Shown here: one piece after another, positions 1 to 6,569 of the stretch
Numbering within the stretch: the stretch's first letter is position 1
Layout: every line of letters begins with the position of its first letter
DNA from: Actinomycetes bacterium
GTDB taxonomy: Bacteria; Actinomycetota; Acidimicrobiia; Acidimicrobiales; Palsa-688
Assembly (NCBI GenBank): GCA_021819345.1
Contig: JAKARG010000115.1
Span: forward strand, 1 to 8,759
Reading direction: 5' to 3'
Length of the DNA: 8,759 bases
Made by a program: the position numbers and the translations under genes
The notes under the pieces: model-generated
Database searches by the model: none
The model's input: the letters and a program-made list of their open reading frames with translations, nothing else
What the model was told of the DNA's origin: nothing

Positions 1-199
1 ATCACCTAGATCGACGTCCGAATCGAGGCAACGGAGGCGAATCGGGCCCCCCGGGCCTCTAGAGCTTCCAGGGCCATCGGAGCCGCCGCCGGGCCACCCC
101 CGGCGAGCCACCCCCTCCGAGGCCCCCGCCGGCCGCCAGCCGCTGCCGCCGGCCCCCACTCCGGCACCACCCCCGGCGAGACAGAAGTCCCACCCCACC
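1..199. other. Gene-free flank downstream of the helicase
   Basis: This very C/G-rich stretch lies beyond the helicase stop codon. I see no gene here; the open frame running through it on the minus strand has the Arg/Gly/Pro-rich composition of a GC-driven shadow. A short inverted repeat, GGCCC at 45-49 and GGGCC at 53-57 with a 3-nt loop, could be a weak hairpin for the helicase transcript, but no T-run follows it, so I do not call a terminator. Confidence 0.5.
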
Positions 200-3100
200 T
201 CAGGCCAGCAGCTCCCGCACGTCGGCGGCCGACAGCACGCCCGACTCGAAGCCGCCGCCGCCGACCACGCGGTCGAACAGCGAGGCCTTTCTCTCCTTCA
301 ATGCCATCACCTTCTCCTCGATCGTGTCGCGGGCGACGTAGCGGTAGACCATGACCTTGCGGTCCTGGCCGATGCGGTGCGCCCGGTCCACAGCCTGGGC
401 CTCGGTAGCCGGGTTCCACCACGGGTCGAGCAGGATGCAGTAGTCGGCCTCGGTCAGGTTGAGCCCGAAGCCGCCGGCCTTGAGCGAGATCAGGAAAACC
501 GGCGCCTTCCCCTCCCGGAACCTGGCGATCTCCTCGCCCCGCCGGCGGGTCTTGCCGTCCAGGTAGCAGCAGTCGATCCCGGCGGCCTCGATGCGTCGGC
601 GGGCCTCGCCGAGGAAGCGGGTGAACTGGCTGAACACGAGCACCCGGTGCCCGTCGGCGACCACGTCGGAGAGCATCTCGCCGAGGGCGTCGAGCTTGGT
701 GGAGGGGGTGCCGGCGCCCTCGGGGTCGACGAGGGCGACGTCGAGCGCGGCCTGGCGCAAGAGGGTGAGCGAGCGGAAGATCTCGAAGCGGTTGCCGTCC
801 ATGTCGCCGAGCAGGCCGAGGATCTTCTGGCGCTCCCGCTGCAGGTGGGCCTGGTAGCGGCGGCGGTGCCTGGGGTGCAGGTCGAGCTCGAGCACCTGCT
901 CCTGCTTGTCGGGCAGGTCGGAGGCGACCTCGGCCTTGGTGCGGCGCAGGAGGATCGGGCGGATCCGCCGGCGGAGCTGGTCGAGTCGCTCGGAGTCGCC
1001 CTTGCGCTCGATCGGGGTGCGGTAGATCTCCGCGAAGCGGTCCGGCCGGGGGAACAGCCCCGGGGCGACGATCGAGGTGAGCGACCACAGCTCGGCGAGG
1101 GAGTTCTCGAGCGGGGTGCCGGTCATGGCGAGCTTGAACGGCGCCGGCAGCCGCCGGGCCCGCTGGTAGTTGTGCGAGGAGGCGTTCTTCGCGAACTGGG
1201 CCTCGTCGAGCAGCAGCCCGGCCCACTCGAGCGCCTCGTACTGGTCGTACTCGAGGCGGAACAGGGTGTAGGACGTCACGACGAGCCCGGCGCCGGAGGT
1301 CCCGACGGCCTCGGCGATCGAGGTCCCCCGGCGGCGCTCGGTCTCGGTGATCGCGAGGGTCGGCAGCCCCGGGGTGAAGCGTGCCGCCTCGGAGGCCCAG
1401 TTGCCGACCACGCTCGTGGGAGCGACCACGAGGAACGGGGCGTCGACCCCCGCCTCCTCCCGGGCGTGGCAGATGAGGGCGAGCGCCTGGAGGGTCTTGC
1501 CGAGGCCCATGTCGTCGGCGAGGATCCCGCCGAGGCGATGGCGGAAGCGGCTCGCCAGCCAGGCGAAGCCGGTCTCCTGGTAGGGGCGGAGCGTGGCGTG
1601 CAACCCGGTGGGCAGGGGGAGCGCCGGCGGCCCGGCGCCCGCCGCCCCGGCGCCCTCCTCCCCCGCCTCCGCGGTGGCGAGCAGGGCCCTGACGGCCTCC
1701 TGCCACGCCCCGACCTGGGCGGTGACGGTGCCGAGAGCGGACAGCTCCTCCCACAGGCTCGCCTGGAAGCGCCCGAGGCGCAGGCCCCCGGGCGGGGCGT
1801 CCTGGAGGCTGCGGGCCTCGGCGATCAGCTCTGCCAGCTGGTGCAGCTCGGGGCGGTCGAGCGAGAAGTAGGTCCCCGATGGCAGGACCAGGTGGCTCTC
1901 CCCCTGGGCCAGGGCGACGAACAGCTCCCCGAAGGCCACCTCCTCCCCGCCCACCTCGACGCTGACCGTGAGGTCGAGCCAGTCGCCGCCGTCGGACTCC
2001 CCGCCGGCGAAGGTGACCACCGGGGCGTCGGTCGCCTCCCGGAACGCGGGCAGCTCGTCGTCGGCCTCGACCACCACCGCCTCGATCTCCTCGAGGCGCG
2101 GGAGGGTCTCGGCGACGAAGCGCACGGCGTCCATCCCCTCCATCCACAGCATCGGCGCCAGCCTCGGCCCCCAAGGGGTGTGCTCGCTCGCCCCGGGGAT
2201 GCCGGCGAGGAGCGCGCCGACCGCTTCGATCGCCGCAGTGGCGGTCTCGTCGGGCTCGTCCCAGATTTCCCGGGCGTCGCCGGCGCCACCGAGCAGCGAC
2301 CAGGACAGCTCGACCAGTGGCCCCTCGCCGAAGGAGATCCGGGCGACGAGGACGTCGGGCGCCCCGGCCAGCTCAACCGAGCCGTCCCTCGAGGCGAAGC
2401 TCACCCGCCGCCGCAGTCGGGGGTACAGCTCGGCCTCGAAACGCTCCGCCTCCTTGGGTGGCACCTCGACGGCGCCGAGGGTGAGGAGGTCTCGCATCTC
2501 GGGGGCAAAGCTTGGGGAAAGGGGGGCGAGGACGAGAGCGGGCGGTTGCTTGGCTGCGGCCCCCTTGCGCCACCAGCCGATCCCATGTGGCGGCGAGCCG
2601 ATCCACACCACTCGCTCGGCGTCGATCACCTCGGCCCCGCAGCGCAGCTCCGGGGCGACCACCAGGCCATGCCCCTCCCGGGTCAGGTCGACGACCACCT
2701 CGGCGGCCCGACCGGCGAGCTCGACCGCGCGGGCGTCCTTGCCGGCGACGACGAGCGGCAGGCCGATCTCGCGGGCCTCGGCCAGCAGGTCCCAGACCCG
2801 GCGGCTGGCCACGTCCTCGAGCCAGAGCACCTCGGCGCCGGTCCCGTAGCCGTAGCCGTAGGAACGAGAGTCACCGACGGTCGAGAGGGCCCGCATCTCC
2901 CGGAGCAACGGCAGCGCCGCGGCGGCGGGCGACGCCCCGTAGCCGAGCACGTCGAGGCGCGACCAGGCGACCCCGGTGCGGACCCAGTTGCCCGAGGAGC
3001 TGCGCAGCACCGGGCGCAACCCGACGCCGGGGCGAGGCTCGGCTTTCTGCCAGCGGGGCACCGGGCGTACCGGAACGAAGTCGAACTGCAACGCGACCCT

Positions 3101-3712
3101 CTCGGCCAGCCCGCCCGCCGGCGCCTCGCTCCCGGCCCCGGCGACCAGAGCCCGGAACGCCTTGTCCCAGCCCGCCTGGGCCTGGCGCCGGGAGGTAGCC
3201 GCCTCGCCCGAGCCGCCGAGGTCGCCCGCCGCCACGCCGGACCCGCCCCGGCCGGCCGCCGGCCCGCCGGGCCCGCCACCGCCCCTGCCGCCCGGCCGGC
3301 CGGCCTTCGCAGCGGGAGCTCCGCCCGAGCTGCTACCGCCCGAAGGGCGACCCGAGGGGAGCGCCTGCGGGGCAGGCTGCACGAGGGTGAGGTTCGGACG
3401 ACCGCCGGCGCTCGGGCCGGCCGGTTCGGGGGCGAGGAGCAGTGCCACGGCGTGCTTGCAGTTGAAGCCCACCGGGCAGCTGCAGCGGCCGTCGAGTGAG
3501 ACGACCTCCCCGCTGCTACCGGCCCGCCGCAGGGCGACGGTGACCTCGTAGGGCTCGGCCGAGCGCCCCCGCACCGTGCCGGAGACCTCCCCTCCCGCCT
3601 CGTCCCACTCCCGGCGCAGCACCGCCCCGCTGCGGGCGTAGCCCCGGCCCCGGGTGAGGGTCGCCCCGCCCACCAGCCGGCGGAGGCTCGACTCGTCGAC
3701 GCGCTGGCCCAT
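200..3712 (-). CDS. SNF2-family DEAD/DEAH-box helicase with N-terminal SWIM zinc finger
   Basis: Predicted cytoplasmic ATP-dependent DNA translocase of the SNF2 superfamily (helicase superfamily 2), about 1170 aa. A SWIM zinc finger of pattern CxCx5CxH uses C77, C79, C85 and H87. It is followed by a Gly/Ala/Pro-rich low-complexity linker (about residues 95-175), a long less-conserved region (about 180-690), then the ATPase core. Motif I is DDMGLGKT (733-740), motif II is DEAQ (836-839) and motif III is TGTPLENS (864-871). In the second RecA lobe, motif V is SLKAGGFGLNLTEAD (about 1076-1090) and motif VI is QAVDRAHRIGQ (1106-1116). All key motifs are present, so it should be an active ATPase. 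SWIM plus SNF2 is a known bacterial arrangement; the DNA substrate and physiological role (repair, transcription-linked remodelling) are unproven. I chose the ATG at 3712, preceded by GGGAG about 7 nt upstream. An in-frame GTG at 3742 would add ten residues, but its GGAGG lies almost against the start codon. Confidence 0.93.
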   Translation of the reverse strand: MGQRVDESSLRRLVGGATLTRGRGYARSGAVLRREWDEAGGEVSGTVRGRSAEPYEVTVALRRAGSSGEVVSLDGRCSCPVGFNCKHAVALLLAPEPAGPSAGGRPNLTLVQPAPQALPSGRPSGGSSSGGAPAAKAGRPGGRGGGGPGGPAAGRGGSGVAAGDLGGSGEAATSRRQAQAGWDKAFRALVAGAGSEAPAGGLAERVALQFDFVPVRPVPRWQKAEPRPGVGLRPVLRSSSGNWVRTGVAWSRLDVLGYGASPAAAALPLLREMRALSTVGDSRSYGYGYGTGAEVLWLEDVASRRVWDLLAEAREIGLPLVVAGKDARAVELAGRAAEVVVDLTREGHGLVVAPELRCGAEVIDAERVVWIGSPPHGIGWWRKGAAAKQPPALVLAPLSPSFAPEMRDLLTLGAVEVPPKEAERFEAELYPRLRRRVSFASRDGSVELAGAPDVLVARISFGEGPLVELSWSLLGGAGDAREIWDEPDETATAAIEAVGALLAGIPGASEHTPWGPRLAPMLWMEGMDAVRFVAETLPRLEEIEAVVVEADDELPAFREATDAPVVTFAGGESDGGDWLDLTVSVEVGGEEVAFGELFVALAQGESHLVLPSGTYFSLDRPELHQLAELIAEARSLQDAPPGGLRLGRFQASLWEELSALGTVTAQVGAWQEAVRALLATAEAGEEGAGAAGAGPPALPLPTGLHATLRPYQETGFAWLASRFRHRLGGILADDMGLGKTLQALALICHAREEAGVDAPFLVVAPTSVVGNWASEAARFTPGLPTLAITETERRRGTSIAEAVGTSGAGLVVTSYTLFRLEYDQYEALEWAGLLLDEAQFAKNASSHNYQRARRLPAPFKLAMTGTPLENSLAELWSLTSIVAPGLFPRPDRFAEIYRTPIERKGDSERLDQLRRRIRPILLRRTKAEVASDLPDKQEQVLELDLHPRHRRRYQAHLQRERQKILGLLGDMDGNRFEIFRSLTLLRQAALDVALVDPEGAGTPSTKLDALGEMLSDVVADGHRVLVFSQFTRFLGEARRRIEAAGIDCCYLDGKTRRRGEEIARFREGKAPVFLISLKAGGFGLNLTEADYCILLDPWWNPATEAQAVDRAHRIGQDRKVMVYRYVARDTIEEKVMALKERKASLFDRVVGGGGFESGVLSAADVRELLA

Positions 3713-3977
3713 CTGGCGGCTCCCGGTCCCTCGCCCAGCCACCCCTCCGACGGTAGCCGACCCGTCCCGCCGGACCGTGGATTGTCCCGCCCGAGCTCGT
3801 CCGGACGGACGACGCTTGAGATTCCCGGACTCCTAGTCCTGAACCAAGCGCTCAGGTGGGATGCCTGGACCAGAAGCGAGCAGGATGGCCCGTCGTTGTT
3901 GGGCTCGCGGCTCATCTCCGCCTGTCGGCCGCGGGCGACGTTGTCGAGTTGAGGTGAAGCGGACGGCCGGGGTCGTC

Positions 3978-4007
3978 GGTGGTGGTGGTGGTGGTGGCGG
4001 CGGCGGC
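3978..4007. repeat. Trinucleotide tract (GGT)6(GGC)4
   Basis: Six GGT units are followed directly by four GGC units, an uninterrupted 30-nt G-rich microsatellite in non-coding DNA. Such tracts can change length by slippage. No gene reads through it convincingly. Confidence 0.9.
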
Positions 4008-4160
4008 GGGAACCCACGCAGGGGTTGGTGGACTGCTCGGTGTCAGCCTCGGCCTGGTAGGGCTCGCGTTGGGTGACGCCGGGCGAAGCTCAAGGCTGAC
4101 TGTCGACGGTCGTCGGGAGTGGTCCCGCAGCGAGCGGTCACGACCGGCCGCATTCCCGTT

Positions 4161-4178
4161 CGTTACGATACGTTACGA
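4161..4178. repeat. Tandem CGTTACGA repeat with 10-bp period
   Basis: Two exact copies of CGTTACGA (4161-4168 and 4171-4178) are separated by TA, so the copies are one helical turn apart. The 17-bp core is also partly palindromic. This resembles a repressor operator or a pair of TAnnnT-like -10 hexamers (TACGAT, TACGTT), but no gene starts immediately downstream apart from the IS. A regulatory role is inference only. Confidence 0.35.
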
Positions 4179-4393
4179 CGTGGGGACGCGTTGCGGGCTG
4201 CGGTTGGTCTCCGACCTGGCCGCGACCCTGGGACCAGCCGGCAGCCGGCTCGGCTCGAAGATCCTCGGCCGAGTAGTGCGATCCTCGAACTGCAGGTGGA
4301 GGTGGCCAGCTCGCACCGCACGGATCGGTTCGGCTCGGGTTCGTGGCAATGGGGCGAGCTCATCCGATGGCGAGAACAGGAGCCCGAGGAATC

Positions 4394-4420
4394 TGAACCA
4401 CCCTGGGATCCCTGGAGGCT
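4394..4420 (+). repeat. Left terminal inverted repeat of the IS3 element
   Basis: 27-bp inverted repeat matching the right end at 22 positions; mismatches fall at repeat positions 7, 15, 16, 18 and 19. It starts with the TGA triplet usual for IS6110-like elements. Confidence 0.9.
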
Positions 4421-4447
4421 TCGAGCTCACAAGGGAGACTGGAAGCC

Positions 4448-4777
4448 ATGAGTAGTGCAGGACGCAGGTATGACCGTGAGACCCAGGACCGGGCGGTTCG
4501 GCTGTTCGTGGAGCGGCGCCGGCAGCATCCGGAGGAGTCGGCGCTGCAGACTCGCCGGCGGATCGGCGAGCTGGTGGACGTGAAGCCCGAGACCCTGCGG
4601 GGCTGGGTGGAGCGCGCCGAGATCGAGGCCGGGACCCGGCAGGGGACCACCAGAGACGAGAACGCGGAGATCGCCCGATTGAAGAAAGAGAATGCCGAGT
4701 TGCGCCGGGCGAACGAGATCTTGAAGACCGCGAGCGCTTTTTTCGCGGCGGCGGAGCTCGACCGCAAACTTTCGTGA
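4448..4777 (+). CDS. IS3-family transposase OrfA (helix-turn-helix protein)
   Basis: 109-aa OrfA of the IS3 element, the DNA-binding partner that recognises the IS ends. The basic N-terminal half holds a helix-turn-helix (about residues 37-60, including ELVDVKPETLRGWV). It is followed by a leucine-zipper-like coiled coil (about 71-95, with the typical LKKENAELRRANEILKTAS block). The end, SAFFAAAELDRKLS, matches the usual IS6110-type OrfA terminus up to ELDR. The ATG at 4448 is preceded by AGGGAG about 10 nt upstream. The stop codon overlaps the first possible orfB start (GTGA at 4774-4777). A T TTT TTC heptamer at 4738-4744 is in the correct register for a -1 ribosomal frameshift into orfB. 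OrfA is therefore probably made both alone and as the N-terminal part of OrfAB. Confidence 0.95.
   Translation: MSSAGRRYDRETQDRAVRLFVERRRQHPEESALQTRRRIGELVDVKPETLRGWVERAEIEAGTRQGTTRDENAEIARLKKENAELRRANEILKTASAFFAAAELDRKLS
4738..4744 (+). promoter_or_regulatory. Candidate -1 ribosomal frameshift site (T TTT TTC)
   Basis: The orfA reading frame is TTT TTC preceded by T, the X XXY YYZ layout of a slippery heptamer. The -1 frame is open from here through orfB with no stop codon. orfB has no good ribosome binding site before its GTG at 4774, which favours synthesis by frameshift. An alternative shift point is nearer the end of orfA, because normal family sequence (ELDR then P-x-T/R) switches frame at about 4762-4765. 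Confidence 0.55.
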
Positions 4778-5712
4778 TCGTCGCCTACATCGACGAGTGC
4801 AAGGATCGTTTCGGGGTCGAGCCGATCTGTCGGGTCCTGTCTGAGCACGGGATCCCGATCGCCCCGAGCACCTACTATTCCCACCGGGGCTCCGGCGGGA
4901 TCTCTCGAGCGGACCGAGACGACGCCCATCTCGCCAACCAGCTGCTCGACATCTGGCGGGCCAACCGGTCCGTCTACGGCGTCGAGAAGCTCGCCGCCGC
5001 AGCCCGCCGGGCCGGCCTGGGCCTCGGTCGTGACCAGGTGGGCCGCCTGATGCGGATCGTGGGCATCTGCGGGGTGACCAGGGGCACGCACCGCACCGTG
5101 ACCACCAGGCGGGACGAGGGGGCGTCGCGTCACCCGGATCACTGCCGCCGGGCCTGGGACACGCCCAGCGGCCCGGACCAGTGGTGGGTGCAGGACTTCA
5201 CCTACGTGTGGACCCTCGCCGGGTTCGTCTACGTCAGCTTCGTGACCGACGTGTTCTCCCGACGGATCCTCGGCTGGAGAGCCACGCATTCCAAGACCAC
5301 ACCTTTGGTGCTGTCCGCACTCGAACAAGCCCTGTCCACCCGCCGCCGTCACAATGTAGAATTCACCTCGACCGGGCTGGTCGCACATTCCGATGCCGGG
5401 TCCCAATACACGTCATTGACGTTCACCGAAGCGTTGATCGACGCCGGCATCACCGGGTCGATCGGCACCGTCGGCGACGCCCTCGACAACGCATTGATGG
5501 AATCGACCATCGGGCTGTACAAGACCGAGCTCATCGACTTCGACCGTCGACGCTCCTGGACCGGCCTCGCCGAGGTCGAGCGCGCCACCGCCGAGTGGGT
5601 CCACTGGTACAACACGGCCCGACTTCACACATCGATCGGGTTCCTGCCCCCCGCCGAGTACGAGGCCAACTACCGTGTGAGCACCGCCACCCCGACCGGG
5701 GCAGCGGCCTAA
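4774..5712 (+). CDS. IS3-family transposase OrfB (DDE integrase core)
   Basis: 312-aa catalytic part of the transposase (rve/integrase-core fold), which cuts and joins the IS ends. An N-terminal HTH_21-like segment (VEPICRVL…PIAPSTYYSHR, about 15-38) precedes the catalytic domain. The acidic triad is D141 (VQDFTYV), D207 (HSDAGSQYTS) and E243 (DNALMESTIGLYKTEL), giving the characteristic 35-residue D-E spacing. The C-terminal WVHWYNTARLHTSIGFLPPAEYE block is also typical of the family. The first available start is a GTG overlapping the orfA stop, with no nearby Shine-Dalgarno sequence. The functional product is therefore most likely the OrfAB fusion. The TAA stop lies five bases before the right inverted repeat. 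The gene appears intact and undisrupted. Confidence 0.96.
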   Translation: MIVAYIDECKDRFGVEPICRVLSEHGIPIAPSTYYSHRGSGGISRADRDDAHLANQLLDIWRANRSVYGVEKLAAAARRAGLGLGRDQVGRLMRIVGICGVTRGTHRTVTTRRDEGASRHPDHCRRAWDTPSGPDQWWVQDFTYVWTLAGFVYVSFVTDVFSRRILGWRATHSKTTPLVLSALEQALSTRRRHNVEFTSTGLVAHSDAGSQYTSLTFTEALIDAGITGSIGTVGDALDNALMESTIGLYKTELIDFDRRRSWTGLAEVERATAEWVHWYNTARLHTSIGFLPPAEYEANYRVSTATPTGAAA

Positions 5713-5716
5713 CAAC

Positions 5717-5743
5717 AGCCTCCACAGGACCCAGGGCGGTTCA
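5717..5743 (-). repeat. Right terminal inverted repeat of the IS3 element
   Basis: Read on the minus strand it begins TGAACCGCCCTGGG and ends GGAGGCT, the partner of the left inverted repeat at 4394-4420. The matching block can be extended two bases outward (TC on the left, GA on the right). The exact boundary therefore has a two-base uncertainty. Confidence 0.9.
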
Positions 5744-5971
5744 GACAGATCGCTTCCGGCACTTCCCGATGAACTTCCTGACGGCCTCACGAAGAGAGAA
5801 GCAGAGATCCTCGTCATGGTGGCCGGGGGTATGGCCAATCCCGAGATCGCCGCCAAGCTGTACCTCAGCCCCAACACCGTCAAGAGCCACATCAACCGCA
5901 TCTTCGCCAAGACCGGCTCTTCCGATCGGGCGACGGTCATCCGGTACGCACGCGACCACGGGCTCGCTTGA
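5744..5971 (+). pseudogene. 5'-truncated LuxR/NarL-type response regulator, C-terminal HTH only
   Basis: 75 codons read without interruption from the IS right end to a TGA stop. They encode a nearly complete LuxR/GerE DNA-binding domain. The LTKREAEIL helix comes first, followed by GMANPEIAAKLYLSPNTVK (scaffold plus recognition helix), then SHINRIFAKTG and the tail RATVIRYARDHGLA. A full NarL-type regulator has about 200-220 residues with an N-terminal receiver domain. Here the receiver and linker are missing, and the region left of the IS does not encode them. No ATG, GTG or TTG occurs in this frame between the IS edge and the start of the HTH domain, so it is probably not translated as a functional protein. 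I infer that the IS, or a deletion mediated by it, removed the 5' half. No partner sensor kinase is present in the window. Confidence 0.85.
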
Positions 5972-6229
5972 TCCGCGGCAGCCCAGCCCCGACCGCGCGC
6001 TGACTTGCGACAGCAGGTCATCATCTTCGCGAACAGATCGTGCGCCCCGAACGATGTCCAGACGCACACCACGGCTGTCCATATCGACGGCTCCGGATCG
6101 CATGGCGCAGGACCGCGAGCGGCACCAGGAGCGCCGAACGCGCGCCCAGATCGCCCGACGGGATGCCACGGCAGCACCCTGAAGACCGCTTCGGGCGCGG
6201 TCCGCGTCGAGATCTCGTTGATCAGTGCA

Positions 6230-6256
6230 GTGCATACGCATGCCCTATGCGTGCAC
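6230..6256. repeat. Inverted repeat GTGC(AT)ACGCAT / ATGCGTGCAC
   Basis: ACGCAT (6236-6241) pairs with ATGCGT (6247-6252) across the loop GCCCT. GTGC (6230-6233) pairs with GCAC (6253-6256) with a two-base bulge. It could be a hairpin or a dyad operator; no T-run follows on either strand. Confidence 0.6.
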
Positions 6257-6326
6257 ACGCAAGAGCCCCTCGGAGGAGGCCGCCGACCCGCCCGTCGCCG
6301 AGACACCCCAGCTCGCCGGCCGCCTG

Positions 6327-6349
6327 GCCCGCGCACACCCTGCGCGGGC
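6327..6349. repeat. Perfect 9-bp hairpin GCCCGCGCA / TGCGCGGGC
   Basis: Nine uninterrupted, almost all G-C, pairs around a 5-nt loop (CACCC). It is stable enough to act as a terminator core in a GC-rich genome, but no U-tract follows on either strand. Confidence 0.65.
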
Positions 6350-6363
6350 GTGCACAGGGCACG
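6349..6363. repeat. Short hairpin CGTGC-ACAGG-GCACG
   Basis: A 5-bp stem with a 5-nt loop directly adjoining the larger hairpin at 6327-6349, sharing one base with it. Alone it would be unremarkable; it is noted because it is stacked against its neighbour. Confidence 0.4.
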
Positions 6364-6426
6364 CTGAGCAAGCCCCGAGAAATCCACCCGAGAAACCCGC
6401 ATCTTCGACGGGCGCCAGAACGAGAA

Positions 6427-6479
6427 ACCGCTGGTCAAGCGCCTTCACCCCTGCACGAGGTGCGCGCCGAACCAGCGGT
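6427..6479 (-). terminator. Nested inverted repeat, likely terminator of tRNA-fMet
   Basis: A perfect 9-bp outer stem, ACCGCTGGT (6427-6435) with ACCAGCGGT (6471-6479), begins two bases beyond the tRNA CCA end. Inside it a 3x3 internal loop is followed by a GCGC/GCGC stem (6439-6442 with 6464-6467). A further small hairpin GCAC-GAG-GTGC lies at 6453-6463. On the minus strand the structure is followed by TTCTCGTT, a weak U-rich run. Position, stem strength and following Ts fit an intrinsic terminator. The long, branched interior is more elaborate than usual, so a processing or small-RNA role is possible. Confidence 0.6.
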
Positions 6480-6481
6480 CT

Positions 6482-6558
<77 letters not shown>

Positions 6559-6569
6559 GCGGAGCCTCC

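Larger units (their letters stand above)
3713..4393. other. Long intergenic region between helicase and IS element
   Basis: I find no supportable gene here. The open frames on the plus strand (3979-4455 and 4119-4451) run into the IS end, have no recognisable domain and have compositions typical of GC-rich non-coding DNA. The region should hold the helicase promoter near its left end. A minus-strand TACCGT hexamer (3750-3755) resembles an actinobacterial -10 box, but no convincing -35 accompanies it. A small hairpin GGACT-CCT-AGTCC sits at 3827-3839. Two repeats inside the region are listed separately. No part of a response-regulator receiver domain can be read at the IS-proximal end. Confidence 0.6.
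4394..5743 (+). mobile_element. Complete IS3-family insertion sequence, IS6110-like (IS51 group)
   Basis: A 1350-bp element bounded by imperfect 27-bp terminal inverted repeats. The left end begins TGAACCACCCTGGG; the right end, read inward on the opposite strand, begins TGAACCGCCCTGGG. Both share TGGAGGCT at the inner end, and 22 of 27 positions match. The TGAACCGCCC start and the overall size recall IS6110 of mycobacteria (about 1.36 kb). It contains orfA and orfB in overlapping frames, offset by -1, both intact. The flanking bases (…GAATC on the left, GACAG… on the right) show no 3-4 bp target duplication, which IS3 elements normally create. The insertion has therefore probably been followed by deletion or recombination. 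Transposition competence looks possible because both frames and the DDE residues are intact. Confidence 0.93.
5972..6426. other. Gene-free region with several short hairpins
   Basis: No convincing gene on either strand between the regulator remnant and the structure next to tRNA-fMet; the open frames here lack any family pattern. The right part carries three inverted repeats, annotated separately (6230-6256, 6327-6349, 6349-6363). A 9-bp word GCGTGCACA occurs twice (6249-6257 and 6348-6356). Most likely decayed sequence, but a structured non-coding RNA cannot be excluded. Confidence 0.5.

Noticed and set aside
6..2174. A 722-codon minus-strand frame overlapping the helicase
   Set aside because: Its residues are almost all Arg, Gly, Pro and Ala, the mark of an out-of-frame reading. 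It overlaps the ATPase core in another frame.
377..3499. A 1040-codon open frame on the plus strand, antisense to the helicase
   Set aside because: It is a mirror of the helicase in a GC-rich gene. The translation has no recognisable domain and is dominated by Gly, Leu, Glu, Pro and Arg, whereas the minus-strand frame has all SNF2 motifs.
3979..4455. Plus-strand frames (3979-4455 and 4119-4451) before the IS, the first starting with a hydrophobic Val/Ala stretch
   Set aside because: The Val/Ala stretch is only the trinucleotide repeat translated. Both frames run across the IS boundary, lack a ribosome binding site and resemble no family.
4389..5748. Target-site duplication at the IS
   Set aside because: I compared the flanks for both possible boundaries (TGA…TCA and TCTGA…TCAGA). 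Left GAATC or GGAA does not match right GACAG or CAGA.
5181..6182. A 333-codon plus-strand frame spanning the end of orfB and the regulator remnant
   Set aside because: It is the alternate frame of orfB, with Arg/His-rich composition, and misses the LuxR frame, which lies in a different phase.
5413..6438. Minus-strand frames over the IS right end and the following region (5413-6438, 5741-6241)
   Set aside because: No domain pattern; they oppose genuine plus-strand coding sequence, and their extension beyond it is explained by high GC content.
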